Translations under genes and position numbers: made by a program
Notes under the pieces: generated by a model
Told to the model about the DNA's origin: nothing
Databases searched by the model: none
Seen by the model: the letters and a program-made list of their open reading frames with translations, nothing else
In this document: positions 25,092-32,659 of the stretch, piece after piece
How the letters are laid out: each line of letters opens with the position of its first letter
Position numbering within the stretch: the stretch's first letter is position 1
Source of the DNA: Planctomycetota bacterium
GTDB lineage: Bacteria; Planctomycetota; PUPC01; JACPCR01
Length of the DNA: 64,000 nucleotides
Reading direction: 5' to 3'
Assembly (NCBI GenBank): GCA_016179685.1
Contig: JACPCR010000054.1
Location: 1-64,000 of the forward strand

Positions 25092-26390
25092 TCAAGGGAA
25101 CTCGAAATTTCTTACGGCAAACACCTGCGGCACGTGGCGTGGCCCGCTGTAGCCCCGGACGCCGTTGTAGTCCGAATTGAACAGAATCCATTGGCGGTCC
25201 GGCGTGAAGCAGGGCAGGGCTTCGCACCAATAGGGAGTCCAGGTGCTGTGGGGATGCAGGATGTACTTGGGGACGACGTAGGGCCCCTGGGCATCTTCCC
25301 GGACCGTGCAGGCATAGATGTAGCGGGAAACGCCGTAATTGACGCCGTGCCCGTCGTAGCCCAGAGCGTGGGTATCGCAGACCATGTGCCGGCCGGCGGT
25401 GTCGATGCAGAGATGCCAGACGTCGGGCCGAGTGATGTGCCGGGTCAGATCGAGCTGCTTCCCGCCCAGGATGTTCCGCCCGAGCCCCTGCGTCTCGGGC
25501 GTGACGGCCACCGGATCGGCCAGCATCATGGCCCCGCGCCAGTGCGGAGCGAGGTCGAAGGCATCCACGTGAAAGACCTTGGCGACGGACCGGCCGAACC
25601 ACGAGTTGTGGCTGACGTTCTGCCGGGGCCGGTCGCGGCCCACGGGATAGGCATAGCGGACCGTTCCGGCCTCATCGACGAGGAGCTCCGCACCCCCGAC
25701 CTCGAGGGTCTCGCATTGCCAGTGGCCTTTTTCATCGAAATAGGCCTGGCTGTAGCAGTCGCAGACTCCAATGAGGTACTCACCCTGTGGACCGAGGCAG
25801 GGCGCGTACTGATTCTTGTTGTTCCAGTTGCGGGGGCCCGTTTCGAAGGAGGTGTGAAACGCCATCCTCTGCATGTCGAAGGTGAAAACGGCCACGCTAT
25901 AATACTTGTCCTTGCCCTCGATGTTCGCCGTGGTCAGAAACCGTCTGCCGTCATGGGAGAAGGCGATCCAGCGACCCCAGGTGATCTTGCGGCCGCCGAA
26001 CTCGGGCCGGCTGCGGTCCAGCACGAAGACCGTGTCCAGGGACCGGTCGGCAATGCTCCTGCGGCGAATGGCCAGCACCGACTCCCCGAGGACGCTGTAG
26101 TAGACGAAGCGGCCGTCGGGCGAGAAACAGGCGGCCTCGTATTTCGGCTCGTCGTTCAGGGGGGCCAGTTCAAACCCGTCCTGGAGGTCGCAGAGGATCA
26201 CCCTTTTCAAGCCCTGGCCTTCACCGTTGAAGATAACGAAGCGCGAGGTGGGCTCGAAGGCCTCCTGGTAGTTGTAAAAGACGTTGCAGCCGAAAGCCGG
26301 ATTCGTGGTGACCTGGAACACCTCGAGTCCGGGCTGGGTGATCGTGCTGAGTAGCTCCTGCGCCGCCAAAGCTTGTCGATGGGATTGCAT
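25092..26390 (-). CDS. Oligogalacturonate-lyase-like beta-propeller protein
   Basis: This 432-residue protein resembles the oligogalacturonate lyase family, seven-bladed propellers that use a His-bound metal to cleave unsaturated pectin oligomers in the cytoplasm. It lacks a signal peptide, as expected for that family. Recurrent blade motifs include ACFSPDGRFVYYSV, WIAFSHDGRRFLTTAN and CFTPDRQWILFNSDYNG. Candidate metal-binding histidines sit in NVSHNSWFG and ILHPHSTWTPYW. A paralogue with the same start (GLEVFQVTT / GLEIYQVTT) and the same last residues (FEFP) is at 55188-56504. Many members in related bacteria have never been assayed, so the true substrate is uncertain. Confidence 0.75.
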   Translation of the reverse strand: MQSHRQALAAQELLSTITQPGLEVFQVTTNPAFGCNVFYNYQEAFEPTSRFVIFNGEGQGLKRVILCDLQDGFELAPLNDEPKYEAACFSPDGRFVYYSVLGESVLAIRRRSIADRSLDTVFVLDRSRPEFGGRKITWGRWIAFSHDGRRFLTTANIEGKDKYYSVAVFTFDMQRMAFHTSFETGPRNWNNKNQYAPCLGPQGEYLIGVCDCYSQAYFDEKGHWQCETLEVGGAELLVDEAGTVRYAYPVGRDRPRQNVSHNSWFGRSVAKVFHVDAFDLAPHWRGAMMLADPVAVTPETQGLGRNILGGKQLDLTRHITRPDVWHLCIDTAGRHMVCDTHALGYDGHGVNYGVSRYIYACTVREDAQGPYVVPKYILHPHSTWTPYWCEALPCFTPDRQWILFNSDYNGVRGYSGPRHVPQVFAVRNFEFP

Positions 26391-26557
26391 CGTGGCATTC
26401 TAGGGAAATTTGGGCCGAAGGCAAAGGCAGCCTCTCGAGGACGCCGACCCGCAGCGAAGCTCTTTCAGAAGGAAAGTCCCGGCAGGGGCTGGCAGGTCCG
26501 CTGGAAGGCGGAATCGATCCATATCGCCGGGACGATTTCCGATCCTCCGGGTATGAT

Positions 26558-26719
26558 CTTAAGGCGGGCGAAGCCCGCAACCGAACAAGGGTGCAAAAGG
26601 TGTCAGGGATCAGGGTTCAGGAATCAACTGACACCCGACCCGCCTCCCACTGGGACAAGTCTGGCGGGACACCTTTCAACTTCTCCGCGTGGCGCGTGGA
26701 AGTTGCTAACAAAGACTCT
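26558..26719 (-). repeat. MITE-like dispersed element, copy C
   Basis: This is a reverse-orientation copy. It begins CTTAAGGCGGGCGAAGCCCG, continues with CAAGGGTGCAAAAGGTGTCA and CAACTGACACCCGACCCGCC, then CTTTCAACTTCTCCGCG, and ends AAGACTCT. It separates the divergent propeller and methyltransferase genes. A segment near 26643-26676 (CCTCCCACTGGGACAAGTCT) is shared, inverted, with copy D. Confidence 0.75.
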
Positions 26720-26813
26720 GAGCGTGCCGCATCGTTCGGCCTGCGTTGAAAGGACTGGCGACCGGAGTTTGGCGCTTCTCTGGCCGCGTTTCCGTGGAGC
26801 GTCGCATGGCCTT

Positions 26814-26912
26814 GGAGCGCCGGCATCCTGCTGGCGGCTCCGACCATCGAAATCTGGAAATCGCCCGGTGGGGCCCCCGGGAGCGCCAGCATCCACCTGG
26901 CAGCTCCGACCA
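26814..26912 (+). repeat. Two 33-bp palindromic direct repeats
   Basis: Two 33-bp units, 26814-26846 and 26880-26912, start GGAGCGCC(G/A)GCATCC and end GGC(G/A)GCTCCGACCA. Each is itself partly palindromic (GCCGGCATCCTGCTGGC). They sit just upstream of the methyltransferase start codon and may be another short dispersed palindrome type. Confidence 0.7.
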
Positions 26913-26923
26913 AAGGATTTCCC

Positions 26924-27745
26924 ATGTCCCATCGATCCTCAAGCGAACCTGTCGTGGCGTATCATGACCGCATTGCGGCCCGATATGACGAAATCTACAG
27001 CGGTCCCTACTGGGAATTCTATCGGGCGGTCACCTGGGAGAGTTGGAAGGGTCTCCTGCCACGGGATTTGTCCAGCCGGGCGCTGGACCTCGGGTGCGGC
27101 ACGGGTTTTTGGGGACTGCGCCTGGCCAAGTCGGGTTACCGCGTCACCTTGCTGGATATCTCTCCGAAAATGCTCGACGTGGCCCGACGAAAAGCGGAAG
27201 AGGCCGGGCTGCTGGCTCGCGTGGATTTCGTGCAGGCGGACCTGTGCGACCTCTCCGAACTGCCTGACGCCCGCTATGCCTTTGCCGTGGCCGAGGGCGA
27301 TCCCCTGTCCTACGCGGCGGACCCGGCCCGCGCCGCTCGCGAGGTCGCCCGGCTGCTGATTCCCGGCGGAATACTCGCCGCCTCGGTGGACCACCTCTGC
27401 GCCGGCCTCGATTTCTACGTGGAAAAAGGCGACCTGGCTGGCCTCGAGCGTTTCGCCCGCGACGGAGTCGCCTCCTGGCTCGCGGAACGACCGGAGGAGC
27501 GTTACCCGATCCGGATGTTCACTTCCGAGGGACTGCGGCAGATGCTCGAAAGAGCCGGATTCGAAGTCCTCTGGGTTCGTGGCAAGACGGTCCTGCCGCT
27601 CCGCAAGCATCCCGATTTGCTCTCGGACCCGAAAAACCGGGATCGGCTGCTGCGGCTGGAGCTCGGTCTGGGCCGGATGGAGGCATGCCTGGGCCGCGCG
27701 TCTCATCTGCAAGTCGCGGCCCGGAAAAAAGGCCCGCGGGGTTAG
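26924..27745 (+). CDS. Class I SAM-dependent methyltransferase
   Basis: This 273-residue protein has the class I motifs: motif I ALDLGCGTGFWGLRLA (about residue 53), an acidic end to strand 2 (VTLLDISPKML) and VDFVQADLCDL. The N-terminal YHDRIAARYDEIY is typical of small-molecule methyltransferases of the UbiE/Methyltransf_11/25 type. The substrate is unknown. The start ATG 26924 has AGGA eight bases upstream. It stands alone between repeat-rich gaps. Two palindromes (27753, 27793) follow its stop codon. Confidence 0.88.
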   Translation: MSHRSSSEPVVAYHDRIAARYDEIYSGPYWEFYRAVTWESWKGLLPRDLSSRALDLGCGTGFWGLRLAKSGYRVTLLDISPKMLDVARRKAEEAGLLARVDFVQADLCDLSELPDARYAFAVAEGDPLSYAADPARAAREVARLLIPGGILAASVDHLCAGLDFYVEKGDLAGLERFARDGVASWLAERPEERYPIRMFTSEGLRQMLERAGFEVLWVRGKTVLPLRKHPDLLSDPKNRDRLLRLELGLGRMEACLGRASHLQVAARKKGPRG

Positions 27746-27752
27746 GCGCTAA

Positions 27753-27787
27753 TGAAATCCGCTGCGCCCTTTCGGCTGCGAGGATTC
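27753..27787. repeat. Family-3 palindrome, copy 2
   Basis: GAAATCCGCTGCGCCCTTTC, then GGCTGCGAGGATTCC, is the inverted counterpart of the imperfect palindromes at 11101 and 47124. Confidence 0.55.
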
Positions 27788-27792
27788 CAGAG

Positions 27793-27827
27793 CCAGGGTT
27801 GGCCCGGCTTCGCCGGCCCAACCCTGG
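27793..27827. repeat. Hairpin CCAGGGTTGG...CCAACCCTGG, copy 1
   Basis: CCAGGGTTGGCCCGGC and GCCGGCCCAACCCTGG flank a short TTC loop, forming a near-perfect 16-bp stem after the methyltransferase gene. A longer perfect version is at 47077-47127, also adjacent to a family-3 palindrome, so the two palindromes travel together. Confidence 0.75.
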
Positions 27828-27884
27828 CGGGTGAAGAAGAAGTTTTTATGACTTCTTAGTTTTCTACGGGGATAACGCGGGTAA

Positions 27885-27912
27885 TGGACTTTCAGTGAAA
27901 ATACGATATAGT
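27885..27912 (+). promoter_or_regulatory. Candidate sigma-70 promoter of the cyclase pair
   Basis: TGGACT (27885-27890) and TATAGT (27907-27912) match the -35 and -10 consensus at 4/6 and 5/6 with a 16-base spacer, in a locally AT-rich stretch. This gives a ~50-base leader for the first diguanylate cyclase. Confidence 0.45.
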
Positions 27913-27969
27913 CTCCTGCAACCCCCTTGACCGTGTTGGATGAATCAGACTGTGCGATAGGGCAAGCCG

Positions 27970-29130
27970 ATGACCCAATCGAGCGAGCAAGAAAAGCAGC
28001 CCCGGGCCTCTCCGGTAGTCCTCCATGACGAGTTGGTGGAAATCCTGGCCGAGGATATGCCGAGCCTGGGCGAGGCGGAGAAGGCGGCACGGCTCGTGCT
28101 GGAAAACCACGGCGACGCGATCTATACCGATCTCGTCTGGAATCTGACGAACCTCCGGTTCGAGCCCGAGGAGGCCAAACGTTACTGGAGGGAGGTCATC
28201 GACCATAAGTACTTCGTCAGCGAACGGCTGGGAAGAAACGTCGGCATCCGAATCGCCTCGCTGGATTACTTCACCAACATTCTGGGCAAGCTGGCTCGGC
28301 CCCGGGTGGTGGACCCGGACATCCTGGAGCGGCTCTACCGCGATGCCACGGTGGATCCCCTCACGGGTCTGGTGAACCGCCGGTGTTATCGGGAGCGCCT
28401 GGTAGCGGAATTGAACCGTTCCAAGCGTTATCTGAAGAGCTTCGTACTCGTTGTATTCGACCTGGATAATTTCAAGAAAGTGAACGACGCGCAGGGGCAC
28501 GCCGTCGGTGACCAGGTCCTCCGATCCATGGCGGAGGTCATGCGAAAAGCCATCCGGGACTCGGACACGGCGGCCCGCTGGGGAGGCGAAGAATTCGTCC
28601 TATTGATGCCAGAGACGCCCAAGCCCGGGGGAGCGGCCGTTGCGGACCGAATCCGTAAGCGGCTCGAAACGGACCTGGTCCACATCCCGGTGACCGTCTC
28701 GGGCGGTCTCGCTCTCTTCCCCGCTGATGGCCAGGATGAGGATTCGCTGTTCCTCTTCGCTGACCGCGCTCTCTACCGGGCCAAGTCCGAGGGAAAGAAC
28801 CGCATCTGTCTCAGCCCCTCGGAGCAGCGGGCATTCCCCAGGCTGCGGGAAGACTTGAAGATTAGCCTGAGCCAGGTCCCGGAAAGTGGGAGCGACCTGG
28901 TGACCCGGACGTCGAACATCAGTGCCGGAGGTCTGGGTTTCCGCTACCATGAGCCGGTTGAGGTTTCTAAGACGGTGCAGGGGAAGATTGAGGCGCACGG
29001 CCGGGAACTGACCTTTGTGGGCCGTGTCGTCCATGTGCGGGAGCTGGGCTCGGGCCGTTACGAGATAGGTGTTCAGTTTGTCCGGATTCCGCAACAGGAC
29101 CAGGAACTGATCCTGTCGTTCACCACCTAG
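27970..29130 (+). CDS. Diguanylate cyclase: novel N-domain, GGDEF, PilZ
   Basis: This 386-residue cytoplasmic protein is predicted to make cyclic di-GMP. Residues ~14-125 form a helical domain shared only with the next gene here (LVEILAEDMP, YFVSERLGRNVGIR). The GGDEF domain spans ~126-285 with an intact active site GGEEF (205-209) and an RxxD inhibitory site (R196-D199), so product feedback is expected. The C-terminus is a PilZ c-di-GMP-binding domain with RAFPR (287-291) and NISAGG (316-321). Having synthase and receptor in one chain suggests self-sensing output. A near-identical architecture follows in tandem. The stop codon TAG is inside a 21-bp hairpin. Confidence 0.9.
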   Translation: MTQSSEQEKQPRASPVVLHDELVEILAEDMPSLGEAEKAARLVLENHGDAIYTDLVWNLTNLRFEPEEAKRYWREVIDHKYFVSERLGRNVGIRIASLDYFTNILGKLARPRVVDPDILERLYRDATVDPLTGLVNRRCYRERLVAELNRSKRYLKSFVLVVFDLDNFKKVNDAQGHAVGDQVLRSMAEVMRKAIRDSDTAARWGGEEFVLLMPETPKPGGAAVADRIRKRLETDLVHIPVTVSGGLALFPADGQDEDSLFLFADRALYRAKSEGKNRICLSPSEQRAFPRLREDLKISLSQVPESGSDLVTRTSNISAGGLGFRYHEPVEVSKTVQGKIEAHGRELTFVGRVVHVRELGSGRYEIGVQFVRIPQQDQELILSFTT

Positions 29131-29174
29131 TAGACGAGTGAGCAAGTGCGGCTGCACTTGCTCACTCGTCTACT
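29129..29174. repeat. Family-1 stop-codon hairpin, copy 3
   Basis: A perfect 21-bp inverted repeat with the loop GGCT; the core is CAAGTGCGGCTGCACTTG. The first arm starts within the TAG stop codon (29128-29130) of the first cyclase. It also encodes a spurious N-terminal extension (MSKCGCTCS) of the next ORF. Confidence 0.9.
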
Positions 29175-29212
29175 CGTATCCCTGTTCAGAGGTGCATCCG
29201 CACTTCGATACG
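29175..29212. repeat. Family-1 hairpin, copy 4
   Basis: Outer arms CGTATC/GATACG enclose the core AGGTGCATCCGCACTT. It is directly adjacent to copy 3, giving a back-to-back pair like the one at 37597-37686. It lies 27 bases before the second cyclase's start. Confidence 0.75.
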
Positions 29213-29239
29213 CGGATACCCGTGGAAACGGTCGCCGCT

Positions 29240-30397
29240 ATGCCTTCAGACCAGTCCGAAACGACCTCTCTTTCTGCGCCGGTGGTCCTCCATGACGAGC
29301 TGGTGGAGATTCTGGCGGAGGACATGCCGAACCGCGGAGCGGCAGAGCATGCGGCTCAGATGGTCCTGGACAACCGCGGCGATGCGATCTACGCGGATTT
29401 GATCTGGAATCTGACGAACCTCCGGCACGACCCCGAGGAGGCCCGGAGACTCTGGAAAGAGGTTCTGGAGCACAAGTACCTCGTCAGCGAGCGGCTGGGC
29501 CGAAACGTGGGGGTCCGCGTCGCGGCTCTGGATTATTTCACGAACATCCTGGGCAAGCTGGCCCGGCCCCGGGTGATCGATCCCGCCATCCTCGAGCGCC
29601 TCTACCGGGACGCCATCCTCGATCCCTTGACGGGCCTATCGAACCGGAGGCACTACCGCGAGCGTCTCAGCGCGGAGATGGCCCGGGCGCTCCGTTATCA
29701 TAACCCCTTCGTCCTGGCCTTGTTCGATATCGACAATTTCAAGGCCATCAACGACTCCCGGGGACACGCTGCGGGCGATGAGATTCTCCGCCAGATCGCC
29801 GAAGTCTTCCGAGAATCCATCCGGGAATCGGACCTGGCGGCCCGCTGGGGCGGGGAAGAATTCGCCCTCCTCATGCCGGAGACCCCGAAAGCGGGCGCTG
29901 CCGTGGTGGCCGAGCGCATCCGGCGGAGAATCGCCGGTCTGCTCGAGCGGGATCGGGTGACGATCTCGGGCGGCCTGGCTTCCTTTCCGCAAGACGGCGA
30001 CGACGAGGAAAGGCTCTTCGCCTTCGCGGACCGAGCCCTGTACCAGGCCAAGTCGGAGGGCAAGAACCGCATCTGCCTTTCCGCACAGGACCGCCGGGCA
30101 TACCCGCGCCTGCACGAGAGCCTGCGGGTGCGACTTCGCATGGTCGAGCCGCCCCGGCAGGATTTGGATGTCCGGACGACGAACGTGGGTGCGGGGGGTG
30201 TCGCTTTCCTTCACGAGCAACCTCTTGTGGTCACCAGCCAGGTGGAAGGCGAGATCGAGATTCAGGATGTGACGTCCCGATTCTTTGGCCGTATCGTCCA
30301 CGTGGATGAGGTGGCCGAGGGACGGTACGACATCGGCATCCAGTTCCTGGAAATCGACGAGGCCGACCGTGAACGCATTTTATCTCATTCGGTTTAG
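29240..30397 (+). CDS. Diguanylate cyclase paralogue: N-domain, GGDEF, PilZ-like
   Basis: This 385-residue tandem paralogue of the preceding gene shares the N-terminal helical domain, a GGEEF active site, the RxxD site (RESD) and a C-terminal PilZ-like domain. Its PilZ second motif reads NVGAGG, so the usual serine of [D/N]xSxxG is Gly and ligand binding may be weakened; RAYPR is kept. The start is set at ATG 29240 (MPSDQSETTS), since the upstream frame is hairpin sequence. Duplication followed by divergence of the receptor half is inferred. Confidence 0.9.
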   Translation: MPSDQSETTSLSAPVVLHDELVEILAEDMPNRGAAEHAAQMVLDNRGDAIYADLIWNLTNLRHDPEEARRLWKEVLEHKYLVSERLGRNVGVRVAALDYFTNILGKLARPRVIDPAILERLYRDAILDPLTGLSNRRHYRERLSAEMARALRYHNPFVLALFDIDNFKAINDSRGHAAGDEILRQIAEVFRESIRESDLAARWGGEEFALLMPETPKAGAAVVAERIRRRIAGLLERDRVTISGGLASFPQDGDDEERLFAFADRALYQAKSEGKNRICLSAQDRRAYPRLHESLRVRLRMVEPPRQDLDVRTTNVGAGGVAFLHEQPLVVTSQVEGEIEIQDVTSRFFGRIVHVDEVAEGRYDIGIQFLEIDEADRERILSHSV

Positions 30398-30429
30398 ATG
30401 GGAGGGGTCCGTTTCCTTAGGGTCCCGTT

Positions 30430-30599
30430 AGAGTCTTGGGGTGCAACTTCTCCGCGCCGCGCCCACATCGTGGGCACCCGGCGGAGAAGTTGAAAGGTGT
30501 GCCGCCAGACCTGTCCCAGTGGGAGGCGGGTCGGGTGTCCGTTGATCCCTGAACCCTGACACTTTTGCACCCTTGTTGGATTGCGGGCTGCGCCCGCCT
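30430..30599 (+). repeat. MITE-like dispersed element, copy D
   Basis: It starts AGAGTCTTGGGGTGCAACTT, has CTCCGCGCCGCGCCCAC and a single GTGGGCACCCGG unit, CGGAGAAGTTGAAAGGTGTG, and ends CCCTTGTTGGATTGCGGGCT + GCGCCCGCCT. It fills the gap between the second cyclase and the AhpD-like gene. Confidence 0.75.
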
Positions 30600-30688
30600 G
30601 ATGAGGGACAGGAGAGGCGGATGCCGGGGCCGGATAAAGCTTGCCGGTCCCCTCTTGTTGCAGGTGGCAGGCCGTGTTATGAGGAAAT

Positions 30689-31084
30689 ATGGCAACGATC
30701 AAACCGGTCTCTGAGAAGCAGGCGCGGGGGGCGGTCCGGCGGATTTTTCGTGACATCAAGGCCACCAAGAAGATCGACCGCGTGCCGAATTTCTGGCGAG
30801 GTCTGGCCCGTCACCCCGCACTCCTCGAACAGGTCTGGTCCGAGCTCAAGGCCGTCATGTCGCCCGGATCGCTGGACGTTCGGACGAAGGAGATGGTCGC
30901 TCTCGCGGTCAGCATCACCAACTCGTGCGAGTACTGAATTCATTCCCACGCGGCCGCCGTGAAGCGGCTGGGATTGAGCGAGGAGGCCTTCGGGGAGCTG
31001 CTCGCCGTAGTTGCGCTCTTCAACAAGACCAATAAACTGGCTGACGCCATGCAGTTGAAACCGGACGTGAAGCCGCCCATCTGA
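30689..31084 (+). CDS. AhpD-like selenoprotein (CxxU), TGA at 30935-30937
   Basis: The AhpD/carboxymuconolactone decarboxylase family uses a CxxC pair and a nearby His for peroxidase or disulfide chemistry. Here residues 1-82 end in VSITNSCEY, then an in-frame TGA at codon 83, followed without any frame change by IHSHAAAVKRLGLSEEAF and ALFNKTNKLADAMQL. It ends at TGA 31082 for a 131-residue full-length protein. The TGA replaces exactly the second Cys of the family signature SCEYCxxxH, giving CEYU, and a bSECIS-like stem-loop sits immediately 3'. ATG 30689 has GAGGAA upstream. Only 16 bases separate it from the cNMP-binding methyltransferase gene, so the two are likely co-transcribed. The alternative is a nonsense mutation in a Cys codon; the SECIS-like fold argues against that. 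Confidence 0.8.
30942..30975 (+). promoter_or_regulatory. Candidate bacterial SECIS element
   Basis: Five bases after the TGA, a two-part stem forms: outer pairs TCCCA (30944-30948) with TGGGA (30969-30973), a 4-base 5' bulge CGCG, an inner GCCGC/GCGGC helix (30953-30957 with 30964-30968) and a 6-base apical loop CGTGAA. The loop has G at its second position followed by U. Its distance of ~20 bases from the UGA fits bacterial SECIS geometry as generally described. It lies within the coding sequence, as bSECIS must. Confidence 0.7.
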
Positions 31085-31100
31085 GCATCGGGGCCCTGCG

Positions 31101-32558
31101 ATGGAAGCGACGTTCAAGTTTTTGACCGCCCAGGATCAGGAGCTCCTCCTGAGCGATGCCCGGCGAGTTCACTACCCCCGGGACGAGGAGATTCTGGCGG
31201 AAGGATCGAGACGCCAGGCCATCTTCCTGGTCCGGAAGGGGATGGTGCGGATCGAGCGCGCCTACCTCGGCCGAGGCGTGTCCGTCGCCAGGTTGGGGCC
31301 CGGCACACTGTTCGGCGAGATGTCCTTTGTTGAGGACTCCGGTGCCAGCGCCTCGGTCATCGCCGACGAGGAAGTCGAGGCTGATGTCATGGAAGGGGCC
31401 GCCATCCACGCGCGGTTGAGCGCGGACCCCGCCCTCGCCCTGCGCTTCTACCAGTCGCTCGCTCTCACCCTTTCTCAGCGCCTGCGGGAGACCTCTGCAC
31501 GGCTTCTCCCGCTCATGATCCACGAGATCGCACAGGTCCGCCTCTTCCACGCCCAGCGCACGGGTCATTTGAATCCGGACCAGATACCGGCGGAGCTGGA
31601 ACACGCGGTCGAGGATTTCAAGACCGCCCTCCTCGAGGCGGACCGTGGGCTGCGCGACAACAAGCTCGGCGAGGAGGAAGGCCAGGAACGCGTCAGCCAG
31701 GTCTGCCATGCCGTCCTCGAATCGCTCTTCCAGCACACGCTCGAGGAGCGCCACCTGGAGAAAGGACTCGGTGCTTACGTCTTTCGTGAGACCTTCCCGT
31801 TCTTCATGCGCAGCGCCTTCATCGATCGCGCCTACACCAAGCCGCGCGGCTACGCCGGCGATTACGAAACCATCGAAAAAATTTATGCGAATCAGCCGGC
31901 CGGCGACGGCCGCCTCGGGCCATCGATCGACCGCTGGGCCCTGGGTCTGCCATTCGCCCAATCCATCCGCAACCGCCGGGAGTATCTCCGCGGCGCCATC
32001 GACGCCGCCCTCGCCGGCTGGCCGCACCGGCGGCCCATGCCCGTCGCCAGCCTCGGGTGCGGGCCCGCTCGTGAAATTTTCGATCTCTTCAAGGCCGCGG
32101 TGCCCCCGAACGTCCTGGCAACGGGCGTGGACATCGACAACGAGGCGCTGGTCTATGCCGCCGCCAGGGCCAAGGAGCGAAGGCTCTCCGCCCGCGTCAC
32201 CTTCGCTCAGGAAAATATTGTGAACCTGTGCCGGGGCCGGGGCAGCGTCCAGATCGCACCCCAACAGATTCTCTATTGCATCGGCCTCACCGATTACCTT
32301 TCCGATAGCCACATCGTCGCCTTGCTCAACTGGATTCACGAGCATCTATTGCCGGGCGGGATGGTCATTCTCGGCAACTTTGACGTTTCCAATCCGGACA
32401 AGCCCTTCCTGGACCATATCCTCGAGTGGGAGCTCTTTCACCGGTCCACCTACCAAATCCGCAATCTTTTCTCGCAGTCGCGGTTCGGCCAGGCCGCCGT
32501 GGAGGTCAAGACCGAGTCCACGGGCATTCATCTCTTCGCATCGAGCACGCGGGCTTGA
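31101..32558 (+). CDS. Cyclic-nucleotide-binding / SAM methyltransferase fusion
   Basis: This 485-residue cytoplasmic protein has an N-terminal cNMP-binding (Crp-like) domain at ~1-130, with LVRKGMVRIER and the phosphate cassette region LFGEMSFVEDSGASASV. A helical middle follows, then a Rossmann methyltransferase domain from ~310 with motif I VASLGCGPAREIFDLF and an acidic strand-2 end GVDIDNEALVYAA. The family resembles proteins annotated as 3-hydroxypalmitate methyl ester biosynthesis-like (PhcB-type quorum signals), but no activity can be claimed. The gene is co-oriented 16 bases after the selenoprotein candidate, suggesting redox-linked signalling. The start ATG 31101 is favoured by spacing. 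Confidence 0.82.
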   Translation: MEATFKFLTAQDQELLLSDARRVHYPRDEEILAEGSRRQAIFLVRKGMVRIERAYLGRGVSVARLGPGTLFGEMSFVEDSGASASVIADEEVEADVMEGAAIHARLSADPALALRFYQSLALTLSQRLRETSARLLPLMIHEIAQVRLFHAQRTGHLNPDQIPAELEHAVEDFKTALLEADRGLRDNKLGEEEGQERVSQVCHAVLESLFQHTLEERHLEKGLGAYVFRETFPFFMRSAFIDRAYTKPRGYAGDYETIEKIYANQPAGDGRLGPSIDRWALGLPFAQSIRNRREYLRGAIDAALAGWPHRRPMPVASLGCGPAREIFDLFKAAVPPNVLATGVDIDNEALVYAAARAKERRLSARVTFAQENIVNLCRGRGSVQIAPQQILYCIGLTDYLSDSHIVALLNWIHEHLLPGGMVILGNFDVSNPDKPFLDHILEWELFHRSTYQIRNLFSQSRFGQAAVEVKTESTGIHLFASSTRA

Positions 32559-32573
32559 CGCGGCCAAGCAGTT

Positions 32574-32616
32574 TATCCCGGATTTCTCATCCCGCCGGGA
32601 TGAGAAATCCGGGATA
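32574..32616. repeat. Family-2 palindrome, copy 3 (20-bp arms)
   Basis: A perfect 20-bp inverted repeat around the loop GCC: the left arm starts TATCCCGGATTTC and the right arm ends ATCCGGGATA. It is located between the methyltransferase stop and the broken FAD oxidoreductase start at 32660. Confidence 0.9.
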
Positions 32617-32659
32617 GAGCGTCGCCTCAATGCGACGTGGTGCACTACCGACTGAAGAC

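Noticed and set aside
29138..29239. N-terminal extension of the second diguanylate cyclase (MSKCGCTCS...)
   Set aside because: Encoded by the family-1 hairpins; the paralogue aligns from ATG 29240.
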